Assembly: GCF_024637375.1 (NCBI RefSeq) | Contig: NZ_JAGXFK010000019.1 | Coordinates: forward strand, 1 to 42,342 | Length of the DNA stretch: 42,342 nucleotides | DNA from: Sediminimonas sp. | Lineage (GTDB): Bacteria; Pseudomonadota; Alphaproteobacteria; Rhodobacterales; Rhodobacteraceae | Reading direction: 5' to 3' | In this document: in pieces, positions 8,989-17,530 of the stretch | Position numbering within the stretch: the first letter of the stretch is position 1 | How the letters are laid out: each line of letters opens with the position of its first letter | Notes under the pieces: generated by a model | Databases searched by the model: none | What the model was told of the DNA's origin: nothing | The model's input: only the letters and a program-made list of their open reading frames with translations | Made by a program: the position numbers and the translations under genes

Positions 8989-9301
8989 ATTCATTATCGT
9001 GACGGCGATCATCCTTTTCGTGGCATTTTGCCTCGGATGGTTCGCCAACTGGCTGATTCATCGCTTCACCCGCGTGGCCCAGTCGGACATAAGCGAACTG
9101 GAGCGCATGGCGCAGGAATTGCACGAGGCCGAAGAGACCCGCGACCAGGCGATCACCTACATGCAGCAGCGTGAGGCGGAACTGACCAACCAGTTGAGCC
9201 AGACCGAGGCCGAACTGACCGCGGCGATGGACGGCCTGCGCGAGGCCCGACACGAGGCCGAGGAACTGCGCGTCTATATCGAGCGCAACAACATGGGCTG
9301 A
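8975..9301 (+). CDS. Small membrane-anchored coiled-coil protein
   Basis: This encodes 108 residues: one N-terminal transmembrane helix (about 5-24, FIIVTAIILFVAFCLGWFAN) and then a continuous charged helix rich in Glu, Ala, Leu and Gln from about 35 to 103, typical of a coiled coil. The ATG at 8975 lies inside the 3' end of the OmpA-family gene in another frame, preceded by an AAAGCAGG-like ribosome site, so the two are translationally coupled. I infer it works with the OmpA-like protein at the envelope. No named family is recognised. Confidence 0.8.
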   Translation: MSRTEFIIVTAIILFVAFCLGWFANWLIHRFTRVAQSDISELERMAQELHEAEETRDQAITYMQQREAELTNQLSQTEAELTAAMDGLREARHEAEELRVYIERNNMG

Positions 9302-9325
9302 GCCGCGCGGCGACCGCCGGGCCGC

Positions 9326-9769
9326 CTACCAACGCTCCAGCGCATCCTCGTCTTCGTCGCGCGCGGCCACCCAATCGCCGCCCGCCGCGCCATGTTCCTT
9401 TTTCCAGAACGGGGCGCGCGATTTCAGGTAATCCATCAGGAATTCCGCCGCTTCGAAGGCATCCTTGCGGTGGCGTGCGGCGGTGGCCACCATCATGATC
9501 AGATCGCCGGCGCGCATCGCGCCGTGACGGTGGATGATCAGCGTATCCGACAGATCCCACCGTGCCATGGCATCGGCGGCGATCCGGCCCAGGGCGCGTT
9601 CGGTCATGCCGGGGTAATGCTCGATCTCCATCCGGTCGAGCCCGCCGCCGGGCAGGTCGCGCACCACGCCGGTGAAAGTGACAATGGCGCCGGCATCGGC
9701 CTGCGCGGCGGCAAAGGTATCGGCCTCGGCGCCCAGGTCGAACGGTTCCGCCTGCACCCGGATCGCCAT
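9326..9769 (-). CDS. moaE: Molybdopterin synthase catalytic (large) subunit MoaE
   Basis: MoaE with MoaD inserts two sulfurs into precursor Z to make molybdopterin in the cytosol. The 147-residue product has the usual size and the family blocks GAIVTFTGVVRD, IIHRHGAMRAGD and the Lys-containing catalytic region FLMDYLKSRAPFWKKE. Its start follows the moaD stop by a single base, so they form an operon (pgsA-moaD-moaE). It converges with the coiled-coil gene to its left. Confidence 0.96.
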   Translation of the reverse strand: MAIRVQAEPFDLGAEADTFAAAQADAGAIVTFTGVVRDLPGGGLDRMEIEHYPGMTERALGRIAADAMARWDLSDTLIIHRHGAMRAGDLIMMVATAARHRKDAFEAAEFLMDYLKSRAPFWKKEHGAAGGDWVAARDEDEDALERW

Positions 9770-9770
9770 C

Positions 9771-10019
9771 TCAGCCCCCGGTCATCGGCGGGAAGAACGC
9801 CACCTCGTGTACGCCGTCAAGGGGCGCATCGAAATCGGCAAGCTCCTGGTCGACCGCGACGCGCAGTGCCGACAAATCGGCGAAGGCGGCGGCATAGCGA
9901 TCCTCGCGCGCTCGCAACTCCTCGACCAGCCCGGCCACCGTGCCGGCCCGTGTCTCGACCCGTTCGCGCGGAAGGCCGATACGTTCGCGCACCCAGGCGA
10001 AGTAAAGAACGTCGATCAT
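9771..10019 (-). CDS. moaD: Molybdopterin synthase sulfur carrier subunit MoaD
   Basis: This is an 82-residue ubiquitin-like sulfur carrier that donates thiocarboxylate sulfur to MoaE. It ends in the required Gly-Gly (FFPPMTGG), and its N-terminus MIDVLYFAWVRERIG is typical. I chose the ATG at 10019 because it gives standard length and overlaps the pgsA stop by 4 bases; the frame is open further upstream only as an antisense shadow of pgsA. It is transcribed with moaE. Confidence 0.95.
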   Translation of the reverse strand: MIDVLYFAWVRERIGLPRERVETRAGTVAGLVEELRAREDRYAAAFADLSALRVAVDQELADFDAPLDGVHEVAFFPPMTGG

Positions 10020-10681
10020 GTCGAATCTCTCAGATAGGGCACGGCCTTGCGGAAGTATTCCCACCCCGTGAACAGGGTCAGTGCCGCGGCGAGCCATAAC
10101 AGCCACAGGCCGATGCGCCCGGCCCAGATCATGGCGGTGTATTTCCACACGACGCCGACCTCGTCAGCCGTGTCGCCGGACAATACCGCGCTGAATGTTT
10201 CGCGGTCCATCCCCCAGGTCGCGGCGATCAGGTAGTGCTCGAACACGCCCTGGCTGAACAGCACCGCGATGGCGATCATCTGCGCGGTGGTTTTCAACTT
10301 GGCCAGGCGCGTCACCTTGAGCAACCCGGCGGTGTCGCCCAGGAATTCCCGCAGCCCCGTGACAAACACCTCGCGGAACAGGATCACCGTTGCCGGCAGG
10401 ACCAGCCATGGCGACATCGACGAATAGCCGACGATCACCATCAGCGCGATTACCACCATCGCCTTGTCGGCAATCGGGTCGAGCATCTTTCCCAAACGTG
10501 TTTCCTGCTTCCACAGCCGCGCGAGATAGCCGTCGAACCAGTCCGTCACCGCCGCGCCGACGAACAGCAGCAGCGCGAACCAGTCGGCATAAGGCCGGGT
10601 GAAATAGAGAAACATCACCGCGACAGCCGGGGCCGCCAGAAGGCGCAGCGCGGTCAGGATATTGGGCACGGTCCACGTCAT
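10016..10681 (-). CDS. pgsA: CDP-diacylglycerol-glycerol-3-phosphate 3-phosphatidyltransferase
   Basis: PgsA makes phosphatidylglycerol phosphate from CDP-diacylglycerol in the inner membrane. The 221-residue protein has several hydrophobic helices. It also has the CDP-alcohol phosphotransferase signature: DWFDGYLAR, eight residues, then GKMLDPIAD, giving the D-G-x2-A-R-x8-G-x3-D-x3-D pattern complete. It leads a compact pgsA-moaD-moaE operon with a 4-base overlap, an arrangement I have seen in Rhodobacteraceae. Confidence 0.95.
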   Translation of the reverse strand: MTWTVPNILTALRLLAAPAVAVMFLYFTRPYADWFALLLFVGAAVTDWFDGYLARLWKQETRLGKMLDPIADKAMVVIALMVIVGYSSMSPWLVLPATVILFREVFVTGLREFLGDTAGLLKVTRLAKLKTTAQMIAIAVLFSQGVFEHYLIAATWGMDRETFSAVLSGDTADEVGVVWKYTAMIWAGRIGLWLLWLAAALTLFTGWEYFRKAVPYLRDST

Positions 10682-10729
10682 GTCCCGTTTCTAACCTGTC
10701 TCGATCCCCGGGGAAAGCGCCCTTGCGCC

Positions 10730-11491
10730 CTAGAAGGCGCTCAGCCGCCGGGTGGTTTCGGGGTCCATGAAACCGGCCACCGTCGCCTCTGTTTCCAGAT
10801 CCATCGCGCGGTGCAGATCGGTCGAGCGGGCGGCATTCAGCACCCGCTTCATCGCCCGCACCGAAAGCGGCGGCAAATCGGCCAGACGCCGGGCGGTGTC
10901 TTGCGCCATGCGCATCAGGTCGTCGTCCGGCGCGGTCTTCCACGCAAGCCCCATCGCGTGCAGATCTGCCGCGCCGTAGCGGTCTCCGAAGAACAGCATC
11001 TCGCGCGCCTTGTTGAGCCCCACAAGCGCGGGCAGAAGGCTGCTCACGCCACCGGTGACAAAGAGGTTGAGCGAGACTTCGGGAAAGAAGCCACGCGCCG
11101 ATTCGGCCCAGATCGGAAAGTCGCAATTGATCGCCCATTCGAACCCGCCGCCCACGGCCCAGCCGTTGATCGCGCCGACCACCGGCTTGGGCGCCAGCGT
11201 GATGGCATGGGTCGCCCGCTGGATCGCCAACACCAGGTCGCGCGCCTGTTCCTCGGATTCGGGATGGACGTGATCCTGGCGGTCGTCGCCCGCGCAGAAT
11301 GCCTTGCCCGCGCCGGTCAGGATGATCGCGCGGGTCGCCGGGTCGGCATTGGCATCATCGAAAGCGCGGGCCAGGTCGTCGATAAGGGCGCGGTTCATGG
11401 CGTTGAGCCGCTCCGGACGGTTGAGGGTGATGAGGCGCACGCCGTCCTCGTGCATGTCGCTCAGGACGGTGTCATAGGTGAAATCGCTCAT
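10730..11491 (-). CDS. Enoyl-CoA hydratase/isomerase family protein
   Basis: This is a 253-residue crotonase-fold protein. The CoA-binding and oxyanion blocks are present: LNRPERLNAMN, LTGAGKAFCAGDD and GAINGWAVGGGFEWA. The two catalytic glutamates expected of hydratases appear in GGFEWA and FFPEVSLN, so activity as an enoyl-CoA hydratase is plausible; the substrate cannot be told. It is the third gene of a TetR-ligase-crotonase operon with 4-base overlaps, so it likely acts on the CoA ester made by the neighbouring ligase. A short stop-to-start gap separates it from pgsA, which starts at 10681 and is probably a separate unit. Confidence 0.9.
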   Translation of the reverse strand: MSDFTYDTVLSDMHEDGVRLITLNRPERLNAMNRALIDDLARAFDDANADPATRAIILTGAGKAFCAGDDRQDHVHPESEEQARDLVLAIQRATHAITLAPKPVVGAINGWAVGGGFEWAINCDFPIWAESARGFFPEVSLNLFVTGGVSSLLPALVGLNKAREMLFFGDRYGAADLHAMGLAWKTAPDDDLMRMAQDTARRLADLPPLSVRAMKRVLNAARSTDLHRAMDLETEATVAGFMDPETTRRLSAF

Positions 11492-12792
11492 TGGTATGTC
11501 CTTTGCACGCGTTTCGTTTTGCCCTCGGTCACCGGGAAGGTGCCGTGGGGCACCAGGCTGACCCGCGCGGTTGCGCCCAGCTTGGCCTTGATCCCTGCGG
11601 CCACGGCTTCGACCAGCCCATCGGTCGCGTCTTGCCCCCTGGCCAGTTCCGCTGTCACCGGCAGGGCGTCGTAGGGCGGCGGCCTGTCGAGGGTGATACG
11701 GTAATCGCCGGAAAGCGCGCCGAATTCATTGAGCACCGCAGCGACCATCGACGGGAAAAGGTTGAGCCCGCGCACCACCACCATGTCATCGGATCGCCCC
11801 ACCACGCGAAACCGGAACCCGGTGCGACCGCAGGTGCAGGGCTCGGTTGCGTCTACCGCGATGATATCACCCGAGCGGAAGCGCACCAGCGGCTGGCAGT
11901 CCCGCACAAGGTGGGTCAGAACCAACTCGCCGGTCTGCCCCGCCTCCAGCGGCAGCGGCGCGCCGGTCTCGGGTGCGATCAGTTCGGGCCACAGCACGTC
12001 GGCGGCCATGAAGTGCAGCCGCGTGTCATGCTCGCACTGCGCCGCGAAGTTGCAGAACACGTCCGAGACGCCATAGTTGGCGTTGCGCGGCTCCATCCCC
12101 CACATGCCCCTGATCCGCGCGCGAAAGGCCGGATCGTCAAGCCCCGCCTCGCCGCCGAACAGCCCCAGCCGCAGGCCAAGGTCGTGCGGCGACAGGCCGG
12201 GGAACTTCTCGGCGATCACCCGCTCCAGAACTGCCGGGTAGGAGGGCGTGCACGATATCGCGGTGATTCCCACTTCCTGAATGGTCCGCACGAGGCGTTC
12301 GGTCGCCCCCACTCCGAAGGGCACCACCATCGCGCCAGTGGCCTGCAATGTCATGTGATCGGTGAGGCCCCCCATCCACATCTGGTAGTTCAGGCAATGC
12401 ACGACCGTATCGTCGGGCGTAAGCCCGGCGGCGGACTGACAGCGCCCGCCCACGGCTTCGGTCACCGCGCAATCGCGCACCGACAGCGCAAGGTTCATCG
12501 CCTGCCCCGTGGTGCCCGAAGTCCTGTGCAGGCGCACGGCATCGCGGCGGGGGGCGGCCATGTAGTTGCCCAACGGGGGGTGATCGGCCTGGCTGCGGCG
12601 CAGTTGCGCCTTGTCCGACAAGGGCAGCCGAGGCAGATCGCGCAGATCGGCAGGGGGGTCTGCGCCCTGCCACAGATCGCTGTAGAAGGCCGAGCGCCGA
12701 GCAACGTGATCGCGTTGCGCGGCCCAGGCGGCATCCTGATGGGCGCGCAGGCTTTCGGCACTGGTGAATTCCGCCCGCTCGATCAGGCTCAT
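11488..12792 (-). CDS. Phenylacetate-CoA ligase-like adenylate-forming enzyme
   Basis: This 434-residue protein of the ANL superfamily, PaaK-like branch, activates a carboxylic acid with ATP and transfers it to CoA. Visible motifs are the phosphate loop RTSGTTGQAMNLAL, the region NYGVSDVFCNF at the adenine-binding position, TGELVLTHLVRDCQPLVRF and the hinge region FRVVGRSDDMVVVRGLNLFPS. CTCGRTGFRF contains the cysteine pair usual in PaaK relatives. Substrate unknown; an aromatic or other organic acid is the family expectation. It overlaps the regulator upstream and the crotonase downstream by 4 bases each. The three genes form one transcription unit controlled by the TetR protein. Confidence 0.9.
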   Translation of the reverse strand: MSLIERAEFTSAESLRAHQDAAWAAQRDHVARRSAFYSDLWQGADPPADLRDLPRLPLSDKAQLRRSQADHPPLGNYMAAPRRDAVRLHRTSGTTGQAMNLALSVRDCAVTEAVGGRCQSAAGLTPDDTVVHCLNYQMWMGGLTDHMTLQATGAMVVPFGVGATERLVRTIQEVGITAISCTPSYPAVLERVIAEKFPGLSPHDLGLRLGLFGGEAGLDDPAFRARIRGMWGMEPRNANYGVSDVFCNFAAQCEHDTRLHFMAADVLWPELIAPETGAPLPLEAGQTGELVLTHLVRDCQPLVRFRSGDIIAVDATEPCTCGRTGFRFRVVGRSDDMVVVRGLNLFPSMVAAVLNEFGALSGDYRITLDRPPPYDALPVTAELARGQDATDGLVEAVAAGIKAKLGATARVSLVPHGTFPVTEGKTKRVQRTYQ

Positions 12793-13469
12793 GGTTGCAA
12801 TCCCCGTTCCCAGATGGTGGTAAGCGTGTCGATGACCGCCGCGCGATCATCCGAGACCGCGACCAGCCCCGGCTCTTGCGAGAGGTAGAGGCTGGAAAGA
12901 TAGTGATCGGTCATGCCGCCAAGCGCGTAGGCGCGGCGGGTCAGCTCTGCCTCGGTCACGGCGTCGCCACGCCCTTCGCGCGCCAGTCGGCGGCGGGTGG
13001 CGGTGACCACTGTTTCGATCCATTCGCGGTTGAGACGGTGGAAGGCAGCGCGCGCCGCCGGAAACGCATCCAGATGGTGGATCAGGCATTTCATCAGGCC
13101 GCGATTACCCTCGAACAGCCGTGCGTAGGCTTGGGTCGCGCCCAGCATCGGCCGGCCATGGCTGCTCTGGCTGGCGTCGATCATGCCCGCCTGAAGGAAC
13201 CCGGCAAACCCTTGCAGCAGATCGTCAAGAAGATGTGCCTGATCAGGGAAGTAGAGGTAGAAGGTGCCATTGGCGACGCCGGCCTCGTTGCAAATGGCAG
13301 CAACGGTCAAATCCTGCAAGGCGGCCCGTTCCAGAAGCGTGCAGGCGGCAATGCGGATTTGCTGCGCGGTGCGCTGCCCCTTTGGCTGTCCTTCGGCCTG
13401 CGCGGCAAGGGCCTGGGGATAGCTGTATTCGTCTTGCGGCGCGGCGCATCGGGCAGGGACAGGGCGCAT
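12789..13469 (-). CDS. TetR-family transcriptional regulator
   Basis: This 226-residue regulator has a long N-terminal extension (about 35 residues). A TetR helix-turn-helix domain follows, in which IRIAACTLLERAALQDLTVA is helix 1-2 and AGVANGTFYLYFPDQAHLLD carries the recognition helix. The C-terminal ligand-binding domain is variable, as is normal. It heads the operon with the CoA ligase and crotonase (4-base overlap). A near-perfect palindrome sits 18-49 bases upstream of its ATG, overlapping the likely promoter, so autorepression relieved by a CoA-ester or acid ligand is a reasonable inference. A GAGG ribosome site precedes the ATG at 13469. Confidence 0.93.
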   Translation of the reverse strand: MRPVPARCAAPQDEYSYPQALAAQAEGQPKGQRTAQQIRIAACTLLERAALQDLTVAAICNEAGVANGTFYLYFPDQAHLLDDLLQGFAGFLQAGMIDASQSSHGRPMLGATQAYARLFEGNRGLMKCLIHHLDAFPAARAAFHRLNREWIETVVTATRRRLAREGRGDAVTEAELTRRAYALGGMTDHYLSSLYLSQEPGLVAVSDDRAAVIDTLTTIWERGLQP

Positions 13470-13486
13470 GGAGTGCCTCGGGTGCC

Positions 13487-13518
13487 TAAAAATAAAACTG
13501 ATGTCAGTTTCATTTTTA
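13487..13518. promoter_or_regulatory. Palindromic operator for the TetR-ligase-crotonase operon
   Basis: A 32-base AT-rich palindrome. The left half, TAAAAATAAAACTGA, and the right half, TCAGTTTCATTTTTA, are reverse complements apart from one mismatched pair, around a central TG. It lies directly upstream of the TetR gene in otherwise GC-rich DNA and just downstream (in transcription direction) of a consensus -35 box. The size and symmetry fit a TetR-family dimer or dimer-pair site. Binding by the adjacent regulator is inferred. Confidence 0.8.
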
Positions 13519-13528
13519 GCGGCTGATC

Positions 13529-13534
13529 TGTCAA
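13529..13534 (-). promoter_or_regulatory. Consensus -35 box of the TetR operon promoter
   Basis: On the minus strand this reads TTGACA, a perfect sigma70-type -35 hexamer, 60 bases before the TetR ATG. The -10 region at normal spacing falls within the palindrome (around TAAAAATGAAAC), but no clean TATAAT-like hexamer is seen. If this is the promoter, a repressor on the palindrome would block it directly. Confidence 0.5.
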
Positions 13535-13555
13535 TCGCGATGTTTTCGGGGCGGC

Positions 13556-15433
13556 TCAGCCCTTGTCGTGGAAGTAGGCATAGATGGTCTCCGCCAGCTT
13601 GCCCGACACACCGTCAACCGCCTTGAGATCGGCCAGGTTGGCACGGCTGACCGCCTTGGCAGACCCGAAATGCGCCAGCAGCGCGCGCTTGCGCGCGGCC
13701 CCCACCCCCGGCACGTCGTCAAGCGGGGTGGCGCCCACCGCCTTGGCGCGCTTGGCGCGGTGGGTGCCGATGGCAAAGCGGTGCGCCTCGTCGCGCAGCC
13801 GCTGGATGAAATAGAGCACCGGGTCGTTGCGCTGCAACGCAAACGGGCGCTGGCCGGTGCGGTGGAATTCCTCCTTGCCTTGGTCACGGTCTATGCCCTT
13901 GGCGACCCCCACCACGGGAATGTCGCCGACGCCGTGCTCGGCCATGATCTGCGCCACCGCGCTCACCTGGCCCGCACCGCCGTCGATGAGCAGCAGATCG
14001 GGCCAAACACCCTTTTCCCGGTCGGGGTCATCCTTGAGCAGGCGCTTGAACCGGCGGCCGAGCACCTCTTTCATCATCCCGAAATCGTCGCCGGGGGTCA
14101 GATCGTCACCGCGGATGTTGAACTTGCGATACTGGTTCTTCATGAACCCCTCTGGCCCGGCCACGATCATCGCACCCACGGCGTTGCTGCCCTGGATGTG
14201 CGAGTTGTCGTAGACCTCGATCCGCTGGGGCGGCGCCTGCAACCCGAACGCCTCGGCCAGTCCCTTCAGCAGCCGCGCCTGGGTGGCGCTTTCGGCCATG
14301 CGGCGCGCCAGCGATTCGCGCGCGTTGCGCGCCGCGCCCTCGACCAGTTCGGCCTTTTCGCCGCGCTTGGGCACCGTCAGCGTAACCTTGCGGCCGGCCT
14401 TTTCGGACAGCGCCTGCGCCAGCAGGTCGGCGTTGTCGACCGGGTGCGACAGCAACAGGCGGCGCGGCGGCTCCTTGCCATCGTAGAACTGGCCGATAAA
14501 AGCCTCCAACACCTCGGCCGCCTCAATGTCGGCGCCGACGCGCGGGTAAAAATCGCGATTGCCCCAATTCTGCCCCGCGCGGATGAAGAAAACCTGGACG
14601 CAGGCTTGCCCGCCCTCCAGGTGCAGGGCGATGATGTCGGCCTCGCTGACCGTGTGCGGGTTGATGCCCTGCGCCGTCTGCACCTGCGTCAGCGCGCGAA
14701 TGCGGTCGCGCAGGGCGGCGGCGCGCTCGAATTCCATCGCGTCCGAGGCTGCCTGCATCTCGGCCGCCAGCTTTTCCTGTATGCCGGTCGAGCGCCCCGA
14801 CAGGAAGCGTTCGGCGTCGCGCACGGTGGCGGCGTAATCCTCTTGCGATATCTTGCCCACGCAGGGCCCCGAGCAGCGCTTGATCTGGTAAAGCAGGCAT
14901 GGCCGCGTGCGGCTGGCAAAGACCGAGTCGGTGCAACTGCGCAGGCCGAACACCCGTTGCAACTGGTTGAGCGTGCGGTTGACCGCGCTGGCGCTGGCGA
15001 AGGGGCCGAAGTAGCTCCCTTTTTCGCGCTTGGCGCCCCGGTGCTTGCGAATCTGCGGAAACGGATGATCGCCGGTCAGCAGGATATTGGGGAACGACTT
15101 GTCGTCGCGCAGCAGCACGTTGTAGCGCGGCTTGAGTTGCTTGATGAGGTTCTGTTCCAGCAACAGCGCCTCGGTCTCGGTGCGCGTCGTCAGAAACATC
15201 ATCGACGCGGTTTCGCGGATCATCTGCGCGATCCGGCCAGAATGCCCCGTGGGGCGCGCGTAGCTGCTGACCCGCGCGCGCAGATTGCGCGCCTTGCCCA
15301 CGTAAAGCACGCGTGCCTGGGCATCGAGCATCCGGTATACCCCCGGCGAGGCGTCGAGGGTGCGCAGGTAGCCCTGGATCACCTCGTGCCCGGTAGGCAC
15401 TTCGGGGGGCGCGGGATCATTCGCGTCGGTCAT
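13556..15433 (-). CDS. uvrC: Excinuclease ABC subunit C
   Basis: UvrC makes both incisions around DNA lesions in nucleotide excision repair. The 625-residue product has the full domain order: GIY-YIG nuclease (about residues 25-105, [20 protein letters not shown]), a Cys-containing region ([13 protein letters not shown]), UVR helix pair (about 205-240), RNase H-like UvrC homology domain ([28 protein letters not shown]) and C-terminal helix-hairpin-helix pair ([19 protein letters not shown]). The ATG at 15433 gives MTDANDPAP, a reasonable start before the GIY domain; the frame is open to 15508. It is downstream of an AT-rich intergenic stretch that probably holds its promoter. Confidence 0.96.
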   Translation of the reverse strand: MTDANDPAPPEVPTGHEVIQGYLRTLDASPGVYRMLDAQARVLYVGKARNLRARVSSYARPTGHSGRIAQMIRETASMMFLTTRTETEALLLEQNLIKQLKPRYNVLLRDDKSFPNILLTGDHPFPQIRKHRGAKREKGSYFGPFASASAVNRTLNQLQRVFGLRSCTDSVFASRTRPCLLYQIKRCSGPCVGKISQEDYAATVRDAERFLSGRSTGIQEKLAAEMQAASDAMEFERAAALRDRIRALTQVQTAQGINPHTVSEADIIALHLEGGQACVQVFFIRAGQNWGNRDFYPRVGADIEAAEVLEAFIGQFYDGKEPPRRLLLSHPVDNADLLAQALSEKAGRKVTLTVPKRGEKAELVEGAARNARESLARRMAESATQARLLKGLAEAFGLQAPPQRIEVYDNSHIQGSNAVGAMIVAGPEGFMKNQYRKFNIRGDDLTPGDDFGMMKEVLGRRFKRLLKDDPDREKGVWPDLLLIDGGAGQVSAVAQIMAEHGVGDIPVVGVAKGIDRDQGKEEFHRTGQRPFALQRNDPVLYFIQRLRDEAHRFAIGTHRAKRAKAVGATPLDDVPGVGAARKRALLAHFGSAKAVSRANLADLKAVDGVSGKLAETIYAYFHDKG

Positions 15434-15511
15434 GCTCACCAGATACGATTCCCACCCGGTCGCTGCAATCTTTCGGGGGTGGCTGGCAAGAGCAAAGCTG
15501 TCCACCATTTC

Positions 15512-15520
15512 TGTGGATAA
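15512..15520 (-). promoter_or_regulatory. Single perfect DnaA-box sequence upstream of uvrC
   Basis: The minus strand reads TTATCCACA, the strict 9-base DnaA recognition sequence, about 80 bases upstream of the uvrC start. Only one copy was seen here, so this is not an origin. It may be a chance match or a DnaA-responsive promoter element. Confidence 0.35.
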
Positions 15521-15613
15521 GTCTGGTGACAGGTTTCAGGGAAGCCGAAATTTCCGTTGCAGCATGCGCAGTTCATCGGATTGCACAATAATTAGGCAGA
15601 ATTTCAAGCCCCT

Positions 15614-15632
15614 GATATTGCAGGACAATATC
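15614..15632. repeat. Inverted repeat in AT-rich gap between uvrC and the SDR gene
   Basis: GATATTG and CAATATC form a perfect 7-bp inverted repeat around a 5-base spacer. A further CAATAT lies at 15645-15650, giving three related half-sites. The surrounding 15521-15732 is much AT-richer than its neighbours and has no convincing gene. It may be a regulator site in the uvrC promoter region, or part of a small RNA. Confidence 0.4.
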
Positions 15633-15732
15633 CTTGAGCCTTGGCAATATACTGAAAACATTGACGTTTTTGTAACGACATTGTGAAACGCCCGGCGGGG
15701 GTGCAAAACTTTGCGACATTGGCCTGCCTCCC

Positions 15733-16518
15733 CTATTCGAGGCCCAGCACATCGGGCGTCCGCCAGCCCAGGTGCTGACCGCCGTCCACACACAATAGCT
15801 GCCCCGTCACCGCGGGGGCATCCAGGAAATAGCCCAGCGCCGCGTTGATGTCGGCTGGGCTGGCGCCGCGGCCCAGCACCGTGGCATCGCGCTGGCGGCG
15901 GAAGTGGCTGTCGCTCTGACGCTGGCCCTGCAATGTCGGGCCCGGCCCGATGGCATTGACGCGCACACGCGGCGCCAGCGCCTGCGCGGCGGTGCGCGTG
16001 AGGGCCCAAAGGCCCATCTTGGCCAGCGTATAGCTCATGAATTCCGGCGTCAGCTTGCGCACCCGCTGATCCACCATGTTGACGACCAACCCGCGCGCGA
16101 CCGGTTCGCCCGTGTCGTCGGTACCGGGCGCGGGAATGTCGCGCGCCACCGCCTGGGTCAGCACGAAGGGCGCACGCAGGTTGGATTCGAAATGCCTGTC
16201 CCAGCTTTCGCGCGTCGCGCTGTCGATGGAATCGTGCTCGAAGATCGAGGCGTTGTTGACCAGGCAGGTGAGCGGCCCGCCAAGCGCGTGCACTGCCTCG
16301 GGCACCAGGCGCGCGACCTGGCGCTCGTCCAACAGGTCGGCGTGCAGCGCGCAGGCGGTGCGCCCGATGGCGCGGATCTCGTCGGCGACGTCCCGCGCCG
16401 CGTCGCCGGAGGATGCGTAATGCACCGCCACGTCGAAACCACGGCGCGCCAGGTACAGCGCCATCTCGCGGCCCAGCCGTTTGCCCGCCCCGGTGACCAG
16501 CGCCCGCGTCATCGTCAT
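15733..16518 (-). CDS. SDR-family reductase, FolM/pteridine-reductase-like
   Basis: This is a 261-residue short-chain dehydrogenase/reductase. The nucleotide-binding loop reads TGAGKRLG, where Arg replaces the usual Gly (TGx3RxG), as in pteridine reductases and FolM. NNAS and the catalytic YTLAK (Tyr-x3-Lys) are intact. This suggests NADPH-dependent reduction of dihydropterins (dihydrofolate or dihydromonapterin), though the substrate is inferred from one loop. I chose the ATG at 16518 because GGAG lies just upstream; a second in-frame ATG follows two codons on. It lies 19 bases after the Ca/Na antiporter stop on the same strand and is probably the last gene of that operon. Confidence 0.88.
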   Translation of the reverse strand: MTMTRALVTGAGKRLGREMALYLARRGFDVAVHYASSGDAARDVADEIRAIGRTACALHADLLDERQVARLVPEAVHALGGPLTCLVNNASIFEHDSIDSATRESWDRHFESNLRAPFVLTQAVARDIPAPGTDDTGEPVARGLVVNMVDQRVRKLTPEFMSYTLAKMGLWALTRTAAQALAPRVRVNAIGPGPTLQGQRQSDSHFRRQRDATVLGRGASPADINAALGYFLDAPAVTGQLLCVDGGQHLGWRTPDVLGLE

Positions 16519-16537
16519 TTCTCCTTCAACGGTTTGC

Positions 16538-17527
16538 TCAGTGCAGCACGATCCAGACATAGCCCAGATAAAGCGCGGTCAAGAGCACGCCCAAGGGCCA
16601 GGTCATGTTCCAGCGCAGGAACACGAACGGCGCCAGCAACAGCGACGCGCCCAGCATCACCCACAAATCGAAGCGCAGGAAGGCCGGATCGACCGGGATC
16701 GGGCTGACCAGCGCCGCGACGCCGATGATCGCCAGCAGGTTGAACATGTTCGACCCGATGACATTGCCCAGCGCGACATCCGCCTCGCGTCGCAGCGCCG
16801 CCATCACGGTGGTGGCAAGCTCTGGCAGCGAGGTACCCAGCGCCACCAGCGTAAGGCCGATCACGCTTTCGCTCAGGCCGAAGTCGCGGGCAATGACGAC
16901 CGCGCTATCGACAAGGATATCCGCACCCAGCGGCAACCCGATCAGCCCCAGCACCAGGAACATGATGATGCGCCACCATGGCATATCGGGGTCGGCGCCT
17001 TCGATATCTTCAAGGAACCCGTCGGCCAACGTCGCCGCGCGTGCATCGCGCGCCTCCTCGCGCGCAGTGTGCTGCGCACGGCGGTGATTGCGCGCGTCGA
17101 TGAACCAGAAGGCCAGCACCAGCACCAGCACCGACAGCAACAAAAGGCCACTGGGCACACCGAAGGGGGCGACGAAGGCAAGCCCGATGAACAACACCGA
17201 GACAAGCAGCATGATCACGAAATTCTTGCGTGTATCAAATTCCGAGGTGTGCATCGTCGTCATCATCGCCGGAATACCAAGCACCAACAGGATGTTGGCT
17301 ATGTTCGACCCGACCACGTTACCCAGGGCGATACCGGGCGCTCCGCGTAGCGCCGCCTGGACCGAGACCAGCATCTCGGGCGCCGACGTGCCGAAGGCGA
17401 CGATGGTCAGGCTGACGATCAACGCCGGCACACCCAGCCGCAGGCTGGTGTTGACGGCGCCGCGCACCAGCGCATCCCCGGCCAGCAGAAGAATCGCCAG
17501 ACCGAGCACCGCCATCGCCCATACCAT
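16538..17527 (-). CDS. Calcium/sodium antiporter (CaCA family)
   Basis: This 329-residue inner-membrane protein has about ten hydrophobic helices and the two inverted alpha repeats that define Na/Ca exchangers. The first is VAFGTSAPEM with GNVVGSNIAN, and the second is VALGTSLPEL with GNVIGSNMFN. The two repeats carry the acidic and polar residues of the ion sites. A charged cytosolic loop with many Arg/Glu (about residues 150-190) separates the halves. It most resembles the YrbG type. It starts 3 bases after the zinc-ribbon gene and precedes the FolM-like gene, so the four-gene block is likely one operon. The shared role is not obvious. Confidence 0.94.
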   Translation of the reverse strand: MVWAMAVLGLAILLLAGDALVRGAVNTSLRLGVPALIVSLTIVAFGTSAPEMLVSVQAALRGAPGIALGNVVGSNIANILLVLGIPAMMTTMHTSEFDTRKNFVIMLLVSVLFIGLAFVAPFGVPSGLLLLSVLVLVLAFWFIDARNHRRAQHTAREEARDARAATLADGFLEDIEGADPDMPWWRIIMFLVLGLIGLPLGADILVDSAVVIARDFGLSESVIGLTLVALGTSLPELATTVMAALRREADVALGNVIGSNMFNLLAIIGVAALVSPIPVDPAFLRFDLWVMLGASLLLAPFVFLRWNMTWPLGVLLTALYLGYVWIVLH

Positions 17528-17530
17528 GTC

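Noticed and set aside
13568-15520. A 650-codon open frame antisense to uvrC
   Set aside because: High-GC mirror frame; uvrC on the other strand has complete family motifs.
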